Shown here: positions 44,983 through 54,380 of the stretch, piece by piece
Position numbering within the stretch: position 1 is the first letter of the stretch
How the letters are laid out: each line of letters opens with the position of its first letter
Assembly (NCBI GenBank): GCA_015059965.1
Contig: SUZM01000003.1
Coordinates: forward strand, 96,764-160,763
DNA: 64,000 nt
Direction: 5' to 3'
DNA from: Rikenellaceae bacterium
GTDB lineage: Bacteria > Bacteroidota > Bacteroidia > Bacteroidales > Rikenellaceae
The notes under the pieces: model-generated
Database searches by the model: none
Seen by the model: only the letters and a program-made list of their open reading frames with translations
Told to the model about the DNA's origin: nothing
Position numbers and translations under genes: made by a program

Positions 44983-45218
44983 ACTTGTAATCTTATGCTT
45001 TTTGAGTTGTTTTCTGGCGCAAAAGTAGTTTGAGGCTGTTGCAGGGTTGTGTCGTCCAAATTACGATTCATGGCGACTTCTATTTCAAATTTATTACACT
45101 CTTCCCAATTCATGATGCACTGCATAATGGCGAAAAGGGGCGCACTTATTTTATTCGCGCGCTATGATGCCGCGAAGAGACAGTCCGTTTAGTGATAATA
45201 TAATTGAGGATTGAAAGC

Positions 45219-46145
45219 TCAATGAGTCTCTCGCTCTTTTCGGTAGATCTGGTAGGAGTTCACCAGGTTCTGCCAGACGATGTAGGCTGTGGGGGCAATC
45301 GAGGAGATGGGATCGAGGAACGATTGCGCCATCCAGACCGCCAATACCGTATTTTTTTGGCCCAATGATTGGCCTCCCGCTGCCGGATCCCCGTAACGGC
45401 GACCCACCATGCGTCCTAACTTGAATTGCACCAGGCAGATCGCCAAGGCCAGCGCAGCCAACGCAATCTCGAGAAGCAGATGATCACTTCCCAAGTCTAT
45501 GATGTAACTCGTTGTTCTTCCAATTACTATCACCAGCGATATCAACCAAAGATAGAAGGAGAGCTGACCATGTGCAGCCACCCAGGCCGCCCATTTCGGG
45601 AGCACCAGACGGAAGAGTTGAGCAAGCACAAAAGGGCCGACCAGCAGAGGCAGGATACGCGTAAGAATCTCCCACAAGGTGCAGTTTCCACTGCCCAAGA
45701 GTGAGAGATAGAGCGGCGCGAGCAGGGCGATCGAGAGGTTACAGAGAAGGCTGTAGGTGGCCATCGTCGTGATGTCAGCCCCGAGCATGCTGCCGATCAC
45801 CACAGCCGCCATGGCCACGGGGGCCAGCACGCAGATCATCCCTCCCTGGGCAAGGGTGGTGTTGAGCGGTTGAAGGAGCAGGAAGAGGGCAAGGCTCACC
45901 ACCAACTGGAAGAGCAACAACAGGCCATGCATCCCCTTCAGGCGCATCTCCCGCACCCGCACGCGACAGAAGGTAACAAAGAGCATCAGGAAGATCAGGG
46001 TCGGGGTGATCAGTTGGTGTGAGGCTCCCTCCAGGGCCGAGATCGGCCGACAGAAGAGGGCTCCCGTAAGCATCCCCACGGGCATGGCCATCGTGCGCAG
46101 GTTGTGTAGAATACGGCCCGGAATATTATGCAGGATATAAGCCAT
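45219..46145 (-). CDS. BASS-family (bile acid:Na+ symporter-like) transporter
   Basis: Polytopic; LAPVAMAAVVIGSMLGADITTMATYSLLCNLSIALLAPLYL, GQKNTVLAVWMAQSFLDPISSIAPTAYIVWQNLVNS. Confidence 0.75.
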   Translation of the reverse strand: MAYILHNIPGRILHNLRTMAMPVGMLTGALFCRPISALEGASHQLITPTLIFLMLFVTFCRVRVREMRLKGMHGLLLLFQLVVSLALFLLLQPLNTTLAQGGMICVLAPVAMAAVVIGSMLGADITTMATYSLLCNLSIALLAPLYLSLLGSGNCTLWEILTRILPLLVGPFVLAQLFRLVLPKWAAWVAAHGQLSFYLWLISLVIVIGRTTSYIIDLGSDHLLLEIALAALALAICLVQFKLGRMVGRRYGDPAAGGQSLGQKNTVLAVWMAQSFLDPISSIAPTAYIVWQNLVNSYQIYRKERETH

Positions 46146-46182
46146 CGGAATTTGATTTTTTTTTTTGTGAAAGCCTTAAAAT

Positions 46183-49158
46183 TTAGTGATTCGGGGATTC
46201 GAGCTTAAAGAAACGGAGGATGGCGCTCATCAGGCGATCGCGTTCCGGCTCGGATTCGATGCTCTCGATGGGGAAGCCCAGGACGACGGAGCGATACGAC
46301 TCACCCTCATGGGCCACAGCGGCCGAGAGACCATTCTCGGCGTAGCGGGCAAAGGTGAAGGCCGAGCCTACGGGATGCAGGGCATCGGGCGACTCCACAG
46401 CATAGCTCTTGCCTCCGTGCTCCTGGCAGAAACGGCTGTTGCCGATCGGAATTTCGGGCGAGGTACCGCGCAGACGGCCTTGGCTTGCGGCCTGTGAGGC
46501 GGCATGTTCATAGTGAAGTACCTCGCGGGCAAAGGTGCGGTCGAGGTCGCTTGAAGCCTCCGACTCCCAGAGGTCGGCACCCGGGTAGGAGCCCGAAATG
46601 AGGAGCGAGATACCCGCCTCGGCGGCCTTGCGCAGGCGCATCTGGAGCGCGGAGGGGAAGGCCCTATAATCGTACTCCGAGGCCCCATGTGGCGTGAGCG
46701 TTGCCCGCTGCTTGCCAAGGATGAGGTCGATGGCGGCATAGGGTGTCAGATCGAAATCGGCTTGGGTAAAGGCCTCGAGCGAGGTCGAGAGGTAGCTATA
46801 GCCCGCCCGGGCAATCGACCGGCCATGAAGAGCGGGGTAGTCGAAGCTGTTGCCCTGCAGGATTATCCCTTCGTAGTCCCTGCAACAGCCACCCGTAGCC
46901 TGCTCCGGATCCTCGGCCCGCCAAAGCGAGCGGTCGTAGAGCTGCTGTCGGCCAATGAAGGAGAAGTCGCAGCCATAGCTCACCCCCAGATCATCCTCAA
47001 GGGCGAAGCCCGTCTGCTCGTCGGTGCGGAATGAGGGTGCTGCACTTAGGCGGGTGAATCCGTTGACAATCAGCACGGTTGCCTGGCTCTCGGGCAACAG
47101 GCATGCCGCCAAGGTCTCCGAAGGGAAACTCTCACCGCCGGCATTTGAGGCCGTGATGCGGTAGCGGTAGTGGCGACCGGGTTCCTGCTCTACGGTAACC
47201 GTGGTGTCGTGAATCAGCCGCCCGTTGTCGAAGCCTGCCCCATCGACGGAGGTGTAGAGTACAAAACCCTCGGCGCGGGCTGTGGGCTCGAGGCTGTCGG
47301 GGCGCTCCTGCCAGCTCAAGGTTACGCTCCGCTCACCACTCCGGGCGATCTGAAAGGCTCGCACGGGCAGGGGTTGAACCACATAATCGTAGCCATACTG
47401 CGCGGCCACATGTTTCAGAATTCCCTTATAGATCGCACGCGAAACGGCAAATTTGAATCTCGAGTCGTGGCCGTAGCGCATATCGGCAAAGTTTTGGTGT
47501 GAGAGGAGCTCAAGGAGCATGGTCGGAGCCGCGGGGATGCGGGCCTCATAGTAGGCTTTGTTCCAGAGGCCGCGCCTGCGCCACGAGGGCTCCCAGATCG
47601 AACGGATATCCTCCACGATCTCGGTCATCACCAGATCCGTGAGGTCGCGCGAGCGATAGCGAGAAGCGCCGCCCTGGAAATAGCCCTTGTTCTCCTTGGT
47701 GTAGAAGATCCCCAGCGTGCCGATCGTCTCGTCCGAGTCGCGCATGCCGGCATCGGTGTGAAAGGCTAAAGCCAGGTCGATCGGGATGCCGAGGCCGAGG
47801 CTGTCGGGCAACCGTTCCGAGCCCCCCATCAGGGCATTGACCCAGTGGGCACGCGACATATAGTCCTCCTTGTAGTCGTCCGTACACTGCTTGGGGGCAT
47901 AGACCTCTTCGTCAAATCCTGCCCACTGCAACCAGTAGCGTGCCCCCTCCATGTAGCGCGGAAGGCCGCTCAGGCTCTCGCGACAGGCTACCCCCTCGGG
48001 GCGGAGCGAGTCGCAGGGTATACGGGCGATATTGCCCATACCCCCTCCGATCTTAACCGCATCGGCAACAACTACTTCTCCTGCTTTATCTGCAAGATTG
48101 CTTAAGATAACACATGCCTCCTCATCGAACGCAAAAGTGCCCAAATAGAGCCACGTTCCGCCGCCCATGCGCTGATTGACCGCAAAGTGGCTCTCACCGC
48201 CACTGTGGCGCACCGTGTAACGAGCCGCAGAGCAACTGTTCGGGAAGGAGCGGTAGCTGACGTAGAGGGCATACTCCCCGCGCTCGGGGATGGCCATGCG
48301 CCACTCGGCACGGCTCTCCCGTTTGGGATTCATCACCGTGGTGGTGCGGCGGCAACTCCCCTGACGAAAGGGGTTCATGCCGTGGCTGTAGGCGGCGTGG
48401 AGGTGAGCAAAGCCCTCACCGCCCGTCTGCCAGGGGTTCTGGCCGTTCACCTCGCTGTAATCGCTCTGCGGGCTGTCGCCATCCACAATCCCCTCGAAGG
48501 AGTGCAGGTCACGCTCTCGGGGCAACAAGACGTGTGCTCCGGCCCGCTCGAGCATCGGGGTGAGGAAGGGGAGTACGAAACTCGCCGTGAAGAGATCCTC
48601 GCGGGTCATCCACTGCGCCGTGCGCTGCCAGCGCCAACGGTTCTGCACCTGGTCGAAGTAGTGGCCATGGCTCTGCCAGAGAGCGAGGTGACGTCCACGG
48701 AGCCCCCGCTCGGCCTTTACCGGTGAGCTGAGGGGTTCGACCAAGGGGCGGTGGGCCCTATTGGTGAAGGGGATATGCTTGCGGCGGTCGAATTTTGTGC
48801 GCTCGGCTAAGGGGATCAGCTCCTCGATCGGCCGACCGTCGGTGCAGATCTCCAGGCGGTAGTTCTCCAATTTTTCGGGCAGGTGGCTGCGCACTGAGTC
48901 GTACATGGCCTGCACGCTCGCTTCGCGAAAGGGGTAGTTGGCCAAGCCGAGCGAGAAGTTGAGCCGCAGGCGACGGCCGCGAATCGTATGGCTGTCCAGG
49001 CGGGCCCCTCCGCCCAAAATCTCTTCGCCCACCATGGCATCAATGGTGGTGGCAATCTTCTTGCGGGCCTCGGCATCGAGCTTCTCCCCCTTCTGCGCAT
49101 GTGCGACAGGGGCAAGGAGGAGGAGCCCCAAAATCAGGAGTATTCGGTTGTAGTTCAT
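46183..49158 (-). CDS. Large secreted protein with golvesin-type, amidase-like and Fn3-like regions (family often named xanthan lyase)
   Basis: Signal peptide; GEYALYVSYRSFPNSCSAARYTVRHSGGESHFAVNQRMGGGTWLYLGTFAFDE; amidase_3-like ARIPAAPTMLLELLSHQNFADMRYGHDSRFKFAVSRAIYKGILKH. Confidence 0.75.
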   Translation of the reverse strand: MNYNRILLILGLLLLAPVAHAQKGEKLDAEARKKIATTIDAMVGEEILGGGARLDSHTIRGRRLRLNFSLGLANYPFREASVQAMYDSVRSHLPEKLENYRLEICTDGRPIEELIPLAERTKFDRRKHIPFTNRAHRPLVEPLSSPVKAERGLRGRHLALWQSHGHYFDQVQNRWRWQRTAQWMTREDLFTASFVLPFLTPMLERAGAHVLLPRERDLHSFEGIVDGDSPQSDYSEVNGQNPWQTGGEGFAHLHAAYSHGMNPFRQGSCRRTTTVMNPKRESRAEWRMAIPERGEYALYVSYRSFPNSCSAARYTVRHSGGESHFAVNQRMGGGTWLYLGTFAFDEEACVILSNLADKAGEVVVADAVKIGGGMGNIARIPCDSLRPEGVACRESLSGLPRYMEGARYWLQWAGFDEEVYAPKQCTDDYKEDYMSRAHWVNALMGGSERLPDSLGLGIPIDLALAFHTDAGMRDSDETIGTLGIFYTKENKGYFQGGASRYRSRDLTDLVMTEIVEDIRSIWEPSWRRRGLWNKAYYEARIPAAPTMLLELLSHQNFADMRYGHDSRFKFAVSRAIYKGILKHVAAQYGYDYVVQPLPVRAFQIARSGERSVTLSWQERPDSLEPTARAEGFVLYTSVDGAGFDNGRLIHDTTVTVEQEPGRHYRYRITASNAGGESFPSETLAACLLPESQATVLIVNGFTRLSAAPSFRTDEQTGFALEDDLGVSYGCDFSFIGRQQLYDRSLWRAEDPEQATGGCCRDYEGIILQGNSFDYPALHGRSIARAGYSYLSTSLEAFTQADFDLTPYAAIDLILGKQRATLTPHGASEYDYRAFPSALQMRLRKAAEAGISLLISGSYPGADLWESEASSDLDRTFAREVLHYEHAASQAASQGRLRGTSPEIPIGNSRFCQEHGGKSYAVESPDALHPVGSAFTFARYAENGLSAAVAHEGESYRSVVLGFPIESIESEPERDRLMSAILRFFKLESPNH

Positions 49159-50594
49159 GGTCGTTTACGAATCAGGGCTAATCCTCCGAAGCAGAGGAGA
49201 GCATTGTAAAGTATAAGTTCATATCCGATAGCATAACCGGCATAATTCAGAACAAGTTGTCGAAGGAGATAGGAGAGGATGGGAGCCGCTGCGCAAACCC
49301 AAACGATTAAGCGATCGTTCAGCTTGCAGCGGGTGAGCAGTCCGAAGGCGAACAACCCCAGAATCGGGCCATAGACATAGCTTGCCACCCCATAGAGGAG
49401 GTGGATCAGCGAGTCGCTCGTGCCATAGGCGAAGAGCAGCACCAAGCCGCAGAGCACTCCGGCCAATAGTGCGTGGAGCTTTCGGCGGAGATTGCGCAGT
49501 TGTGCGGCATCTTCCCGCCAACGCTCAGGTGCCAGGTCATAGATCGCCGAGGTGGTCAGGGCCGTGAGGGCCGAACCCGAGGTTGCCCAGGTACTCGACA
49601 CGAGCCCCAGCACAAAGAGGATTCCGACCCCCATGGGAAGCGTGCCGCCCAGAGCTGCCGCCGCAAAGAGGTTGTCGCCCGTGGCGGTGATGCCCACCGC
49701 CTCGGCATAGCGGTAGAGGAGAAGTCCCAACACCAAAAGCAGAAAAATCACCACCCCCTGCATGAGGGCCGTAAGCAGGATGTTCCGTTGCGAATCGCGG
49801 GCTGTGGGGCAGGCAAGGTTGCGCTGCATGAGGTCCTGGTCGAGGCCCGTCATGGCGATCAGCATGAACAAGCCGCCCGCGAACATCTTGCCAAACGAGC
49901 GGGTCGAAAGGGGTTCTGAGGGGAAGAGGATTTGGCTGCGCGGATCATTGGACACAACCTCGAAAAGGGTAGAGGCAGACCACCCGAAGTGGCTCATAAT
50001 GGCCCAGATGGATGCAGCAACAGCGCCGACGAGGCAGGCCGTCTGCAACAGGTCGATCCGCACAACGCTCCGCACACCGCCGCTCTGCGTAAATCCCCAG
50101 ACCAGGGTTGCCGAGAGCAGCACATTGAGCCAAAAGGGGATCTCCAAAGGGGTACAGACCAACTGCTGCATCACGCGACAGACGACCAACAATTTCAGAG
50201 CCGAGAGCAGGAGTTTCGAGACCAGGAACAGGAGGGCTCCCGTGCGATGGGCCGCCACTCCGAAGCGCACCTCCAGATACTCGTAGAGTGAGGTGACACG
50301 CAGGCGGTAGAAGAGGGGAACCAGCACGAAGGCGATCACCAGCTGACCGGCGGTGAAGCCCAGCACCATCTGCAAGTAGCTGAAGGCATCCTCGGCCACC
50401 GAACCCGGCACCGAGACAAAGCTCACCCCCGACATCGGGGCGCCGATCATCCCCAGGGCCACCACCCACCAGGCCATGCGCCGACCTCCCGTAAAAAAGG
50501 TGGCATTGTCCGCACGACGAGCCCCCCACCACGCCACGGCGTAGAGGAGAGCGGCATAGGCCGTAACCACCCAAAGGATCTGCTGCGGAGTCAT
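49155..50594 (-). CDS. Sodium:solute symporter (SSS family)
   Basis: ADNATFFTGGRRMAWWVVALGMIGAPMSGVSFVSVPG, MTGLDQDLMQRNLACPTARDSQRNIL; ATGA overlap with the next gene. Confidence 0.93.
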   Translation of the reverse strand: MTPQQILWVVTAYAALLYAVAWWGARRADNATFFTGGRRMAWWVVALGMIGAPMSGVSFVSVPGSVAEDAFSYLQMVLGFTAGQLVIAFVLVPLFYRLRVTSLYEYLEVRFGVAAHRTGALLFLVSKLLLSALKLLVVCRVMQQLVCTPLEIPFWLNVLLSATLVWGFTQSGGVRSVVRIDLLQTACLVGAVAASIWAIMSHFGWSASTLFEVVSNDPRSQILFPSEPLSTRSFGKMFAGGLFMLIAMTGLDQDLMQRNLACPTARDSQRNILLTALMQGVVIFLLLVLGLLLYRYAEAVGITATGDNLFAAAALGGTLPMGVGILFVLGLVSSTWATSGSALTALTTSAIYDLAPERWREDAAQLRNLRRKLHALLAGVLCGLVLLFAYGTSDSLIHLLYGVASYVYGPILGLFAFGLLTRCKLNDRLIVWVCAAAPILSYLLRQLVLNYAGYAIGYELILYNALLCFGGLALIRKRP

Positions 50595-50710
50595 GCGCTT
50601 GGTCTTTGCTTAAAGTAACAAAAGTAGTAAAAATTTGGATTTGCGCCAATTTTTGTCCCGCTTTTTCGGACTTTGGCCGCTTTGGCTGAGCTCTTGTTAC
50701 AAAAAATAAA

Positions 50711-50739
50711 GTGTGCCCAACCGAAAGAGTTGGGCACAC
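50711..50739 (-). terminator. Intrinsic terminator downstream of mscL
   Basis: GTGTGCCCAAC-cgaaaga-GTTGGGCACAC, T-rich on the minus-strand 3' side. Confidence 0.85.
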
Positions 50740-50761
50740 CCTGCAATCCGATATCGGATCA

Positions 50762-51217
50762 CTACTTCTTCTGCTCCTTCAGCAGGTCGCGAATCTCCGA
50801 GAGCAGCACCTCCTCCTTCGTGGGTTCGGGCTCGGGAGCGGGGGCGGGAGCCGGTGCGGGGGCCTCCTCCTCCTTCTTCTTCTTCAAGTTCGAGAGGCGG
50901 TTCATCACCTTAACCATCATGAAGACACAGAAGGCCAGGATGATGAAGTCCACCACCTGCTGGATGAAGGCACCATAGCGCCATACCACCTCAGCCACGG
51001 CAGGGGTAGTCTCGGTAGCCTCGACACCCTTCTTGATCACCACGCCCAACTTTGAGAAGTCGGTACCGCCCATCAGCACACCCAGAGGGGGCATCAGTAC
51101 GTCGTTTACCATCGAGGTGGTAATCTTGCTGAACGCGCCACCAATGATCACACCGACAGCCATGTCCATCACATTGCCCTTCATGGCAAACTCCTTAAAC
51201 TCTTTCAAAAATCCCAT
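50762..51217 (-). CDS. mscL: Large-conductance mechanosensitive channel
   Basis: [50 protein letters not shown]. Confidence 0.98.
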   Translation of the reverse strand: MGFLKEFKEFAMKGNVMDMAVGVIIGGAFSKITTSMVNDVLMPPLGVLMGGTDFSKLGVVIKKGVEATETTPAVAEVVWRYGAFIQQVVDFIILAFCVFMMVKVMNRLSNLKKKKEEEAPAPAPAPAPEPEPTKEEVLLSEIRDLLKEQKK

Positions 51218-51257
51218 AATCGTTGTTTTTTAATTGCTTAATTGTTTAATTTGAGCA

Positions 51258-51265
51258 CAAAAGTA
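51258..51265 (-). promoter_or_regulatory. Candidate -7 box (TACTTTTG) for mscL
   Basis: Minus strand: TTG/N19/TACTTTTG. Confidence 0.55.
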
Positions 51266-51277
51266 CAAAATAATTCA

Positions 51278-51390
51278 CGATTCACAATTCACAAATCGCA
51301 ATTATTTCCTTTTCCGTGCGAATATACCTATAATTTTACTTGTAGATAGAATCGAACGATTATCCCCTGGCATAGCCCGATTGTGAATCG
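51278..51390. repeat. Intergenic element B: 11-bp terminal inverted repeats, core resembling element A
   Basis: CGATTCACAAT (51278-51288) / ATTGTGAATCG (51380-51390); core CAATTATTTCCTTTTCCGTGCGAATATACCTATA. Confidence 0.55.
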
Positions 51391-51553
51391 GCTATCGGGG
51401 ATCAGCCATTTCGAATACGCATAAATACCTATATTTAATAGATGGCTTTTCTTTTTGGCGAAAATTTCTTACATTTGTAAGAATTTTGGCCCTGCAAAGT
51501 CCCTTCAATCCATTTTGGGGCGACCTGCAACCAAAGAGCTGATCCTTGAAAAT

Positions 51554-52684
51554 ATGATTGATTACGCAAAAATACCCTCGCCCTGCTATGTGCTCGACGA
51601 GGAGCTGCTCGAGAAGAACCTGCAGGTGATCGACCGCGTGCGCCGCGAGGCCGAAGTGGAGATCATCGTAGCCCTCAAGGCGTGTGCCATGTGGTCGATC
51701 TTTCCGATCCTGGCCCGCCATTCGGATGGGGCCACCGCCTCCTCGGCCGCCGAGGCCCGACTCGTCTTTGAGGAGTATGGCGCTCCGGCTCACACCTATG
51801 CCCCGGTCTACACCGACCGCCACATCGGGGAGATTCTGCACACCTCGAGCCACATCACCTTCAACAGCCTTGCTCAATTCGAGCGCTTCGGTCCGCGGGC
51901 CATTCTCAGCGGGCTGTCGTGCGGTCTGAGAATCAACCCCGAGTATTCGCCCGTGGAGGTCGATTTGTATAACCCCTGCGTAGCGGGTTCGCGCCTGGGC
52001 ATCCGCAAGGAGGAGCTTCGCGAGCTGCCTGCCGGAGTCGAGGGATTGCACTTCCATGTGTTGTGCGAGTCGCGCCCCCATCACCTGAAGCTCGCCCTCG
52101 AGGCTGTGGAGCGCCATTTCGGCCACCTGCTGCCCCAAATCAAGTGGCTCAACATGGGCGGCGGCCACCTGATGACCCATGCCGACTACGACTGCGACGA
52201 GCTGATCGCCATCCTTCGGGAGTTCAAAAGCCGCCATCCGCACCTCAGGCTGATCCTCGAGCCCGGCAGCGCCTTTACCTGGCGCACGGGATCGCTCGTG
52301 GCCACGGTGGAGGATATCGTGCGCGGTGGGGGAGTGCAGACGGCTATGCTTGACGTCTCGTTTGCCTGCCACATGCCCGACTGCCTGGAGATGCCCTACA
52401 AGCCCGCCATCGTAGGTGCGCACGACCCCGAAGCGGGGGAGAGCCGCTGGCGCATGGGAGGCAACAGCTGCCTGGCAGGCGACTACTACGGCGACTGGGC
52501 CTTCGAGAGCGAACCCAAAGTGGGCGATCGGATCATCTTCGAGGATATGATCCACTACACGATGGTCAAGACCACGATGTTCAACGGCGTACACCACCCC
52601 TCGATTGCCATCGCCCGCAAGGATGGCACGGTGGAGATTGTCCGCGAATTCGGCTACGAAGACTATAAGGGGCGCATGTCCTAA
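51554..52684 (+). CDS. nspC: Carboxynorspermidine decarboxylase
   Basis: IPSPCYVLDEELLEKNLQVIDRVRREAEVEIIVALKACAMWSIFPIL, GLHFHVLCES, MGGGHLMTHADYD; fold type III PLP decarboxylase. Confidence 0.93.
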   Translation: MIDYAKIPSPCYVLDEELLEKNLQVIDRVRREAEVEIIVALKACAMWSIFPILARHSDGATASSAAEARLVFEEYGAPAHTYAPVYTDRHIGEILHTSSHITFNSLAQFERFGPRAILSGLSCGLRINPEYSPVEVDLYNPCVAGSRLGIRKEELRELPAGVEGLHFHVLCESRPHHLKLALEAVERHFGHLLPQIKWLNMGGGHLMTHADYDCDELIAILREFKSRHPHLRLILEPGSAFTWRTGSLVATVEDIVRGGGVQTAMLDVSFACHMPDCLEMPYKPAIVGAHDPEAGESRWRMGGNSCLAGDYYGDWAFESEPKVGDRIIFEDMIHYTMVKTTMFNGVHHPSIAIARKDGTVEIVREFGYEDYKGRMS

Positions 52685-52728
52685 TCAAAAAAACATAAGT
52701 GAAGAAACAATACAAATAACAACAAGAT

Positions 52729-54018
52729 ATGGAAAATTTCAAACCTACTGCCTATACGTTGGAGTGTGTGGCTACGGGACGTGAATTTCAAGATGAGGGG
52801 TGGACGATGGACGATCGTCAGTGCAAGTGCCCTTCGCTGGTGCGTGCCCGCTACGAGAAGAAGAAACTGGAGGTGAAGCCCGACCACTACGGCTTCTATA
52901 AGTTTTGCGACTGGCTGCCCGTGAAGCGCATGCTCGACGGCTCGTCGGCCCCCGTGACCTACAAATCGAAGCGGCTGGCCGAGCACCTCGGATTAGAGAA
53001 CCTCTGGATTACCTTCAACGGCTACCATCCCGCCATTGGAGCCCGCATGACCACCTGCTCATTCAAGGAGTGTGAAGCCTACAGCGTGTTGGCGCGCATC
53101 CCCTCGGACGAAAACCGTGTGATGGTCGTAGCCTCGGCCGGTAATACGGCTCGTGCCTTTGCCAAGGTCTGCTCCGACAACCATATCCGCCTGCTGCTGG
53201 CCGTGCCCCACGACAACCTCAATGCCTTGTGGTTTGACCAGCCGCTGAACCCCTGCGTGAAGCTCATCGCAGCCGGAAAGGGCGGCGACTACTTCGATGC
53301 CATCCACCTGAGCAACCTGGCCCTCAAGTCGCCGATGTTCTATGCCGAGGGCGGCGCCAAGAATATTGCCCGCCGCGACGGCATGGGCACCACCGTCCTT
53401 TCGGCCGTAACAACCATCGGCCGCATCCCCGACTACTACTTCCAGGCAGTGGGTTCGGGTACGGGAGCCATCGCTGCCTGGGAGGCCAATCTCCGCCTTT
53501 TGGAGGATGGCAGCTACGGCAAGAACCTCATGAAGCTCATGGTGTCGCAGAATGCCCCCTTCGTACCGATGTATAACGCCTACCGGGTCGATTCGCGCGA
53601 GATGCTGCCGTATGACGACGATCGCGCCCGCCGCGATGTGGAGATCATCGATGCCAAGGTGCTCTCGAACCGCAAGCCCCCCTATGGCATTGCCGGAGGT
53701 CTGTATGATGCACTGAAGGCTACCAATGGAGAGATTCTGGTGGCCACCAATGCCCAGGCCCGCAAGGCCAAGGAGCTCTTCAAGGAGCTGGAGGGTATCG
53801 ATATCTACTCGGCAGCCGGCGTGGCGCTGGCTACGCTCATCAAGTGTGTCGAGGAGGGTAAGGTGGCCAAGGATGCCTGCGTGATGCTCAACATCACGGG
53901 CGGTGGCGAGGAGCAGCTGCGCAAGGAGAAACAGATGTGGCAGCTCGAGCCCTCGCATACCTTCTCGCTTACCCCTTCGGAGGAGGATGTGATTGCCAAG
54001 GTCGAGGCCCTGTTTTAA
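52729..54018 (+). CDS. Cysteate synthase-like PLP enzyme (threonine synthase superfamily)
   Basis: ITFNGYHPAIGARMTTCSFKECEAYSVLARI, VASAGNTARAFAKV, YFQAVGSGTGAIAAWEA. Confidence 0.82.
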   Translation: MENFKPTAYTLECVATGREFQDEGWTMDDRQCKCPSLVRARYEKKKLEVKPDHYGFYKFCDWLPVKRMLDGSSAPVTYKSKRLAEHLGLENLWITFNGYHPAIGARMTTCSFKECEAYSVLARIPSDENRVMVVASAGNTARAFAKVCSDNHIRLLLAVPHDNLNALWFDQPLNPCVKLIAAGKGGDYFDAIHLSNLALKSPMFYAEGGAKNIARRDGMGTTVLSAVTTIGRIPDYYFQAVGSGTGAIAAWEANLRLLEDGSYGKNLMKLMVSQNAPFVPMYNAYRVDSREMLPYDDDRARRDVEIIDAKVLSNRKPPYGIAGGLYDALKATNGEILVATNAQARKAKELFKELEGIDIYSAAGVALATLIKCVEEGKVAKDACVMLNITGGGEEQLRKEKQMWQLEPSHTFSLTPSEEDVIAKVEALF

Positions 54019-54380
54019 TCCCTGATTCCGCTGCATAGAAGCTGCGGGGTGCGGGTGAATGGATGAAAACATTTGCCCTGCGCCCCGCCTCTTTATTCTC
54101 TTTTCCGCCCCCACTTTTCCCCTTTCCGCTGCTCAGATCCCCCAACCAAGAGTGCGTAGGGCTTGAGCCGAGAGGTAAAATTTTGCATTTTTTTTGCTCG
54201 AAGTGTACCAAGTGGCCATTTTTTTCGTATCTTTGTAAGAGAGTGTTAGCAAAATAACACTAAAGGCGCAGAAGCGGGTGCCCACGACCGATTGCCAACA
54301 TCTCGGCCAAGCCCCCGAAACAAGCCGCAAAAAAAGAGAATAACCAAAAAACATAAACCTTAAAACTACAAAAAACTATT

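Noticed and set aside
44913-45125. 70-aa minus-strand ORF (MQCIMNWEECNKFE...)
   Set aside because: Reads through the strong terminator hairpin and has no recognisable family; probably non-coding or a remnant.
52729-54018. Diaminopropionate ammonia-lyase or canonical threonine synthase
   Set aside because: Overall fold is shared, but the N-terminal region and SFKE motif context fit cysteate synthase better; kept at moderate confidence pending a search.
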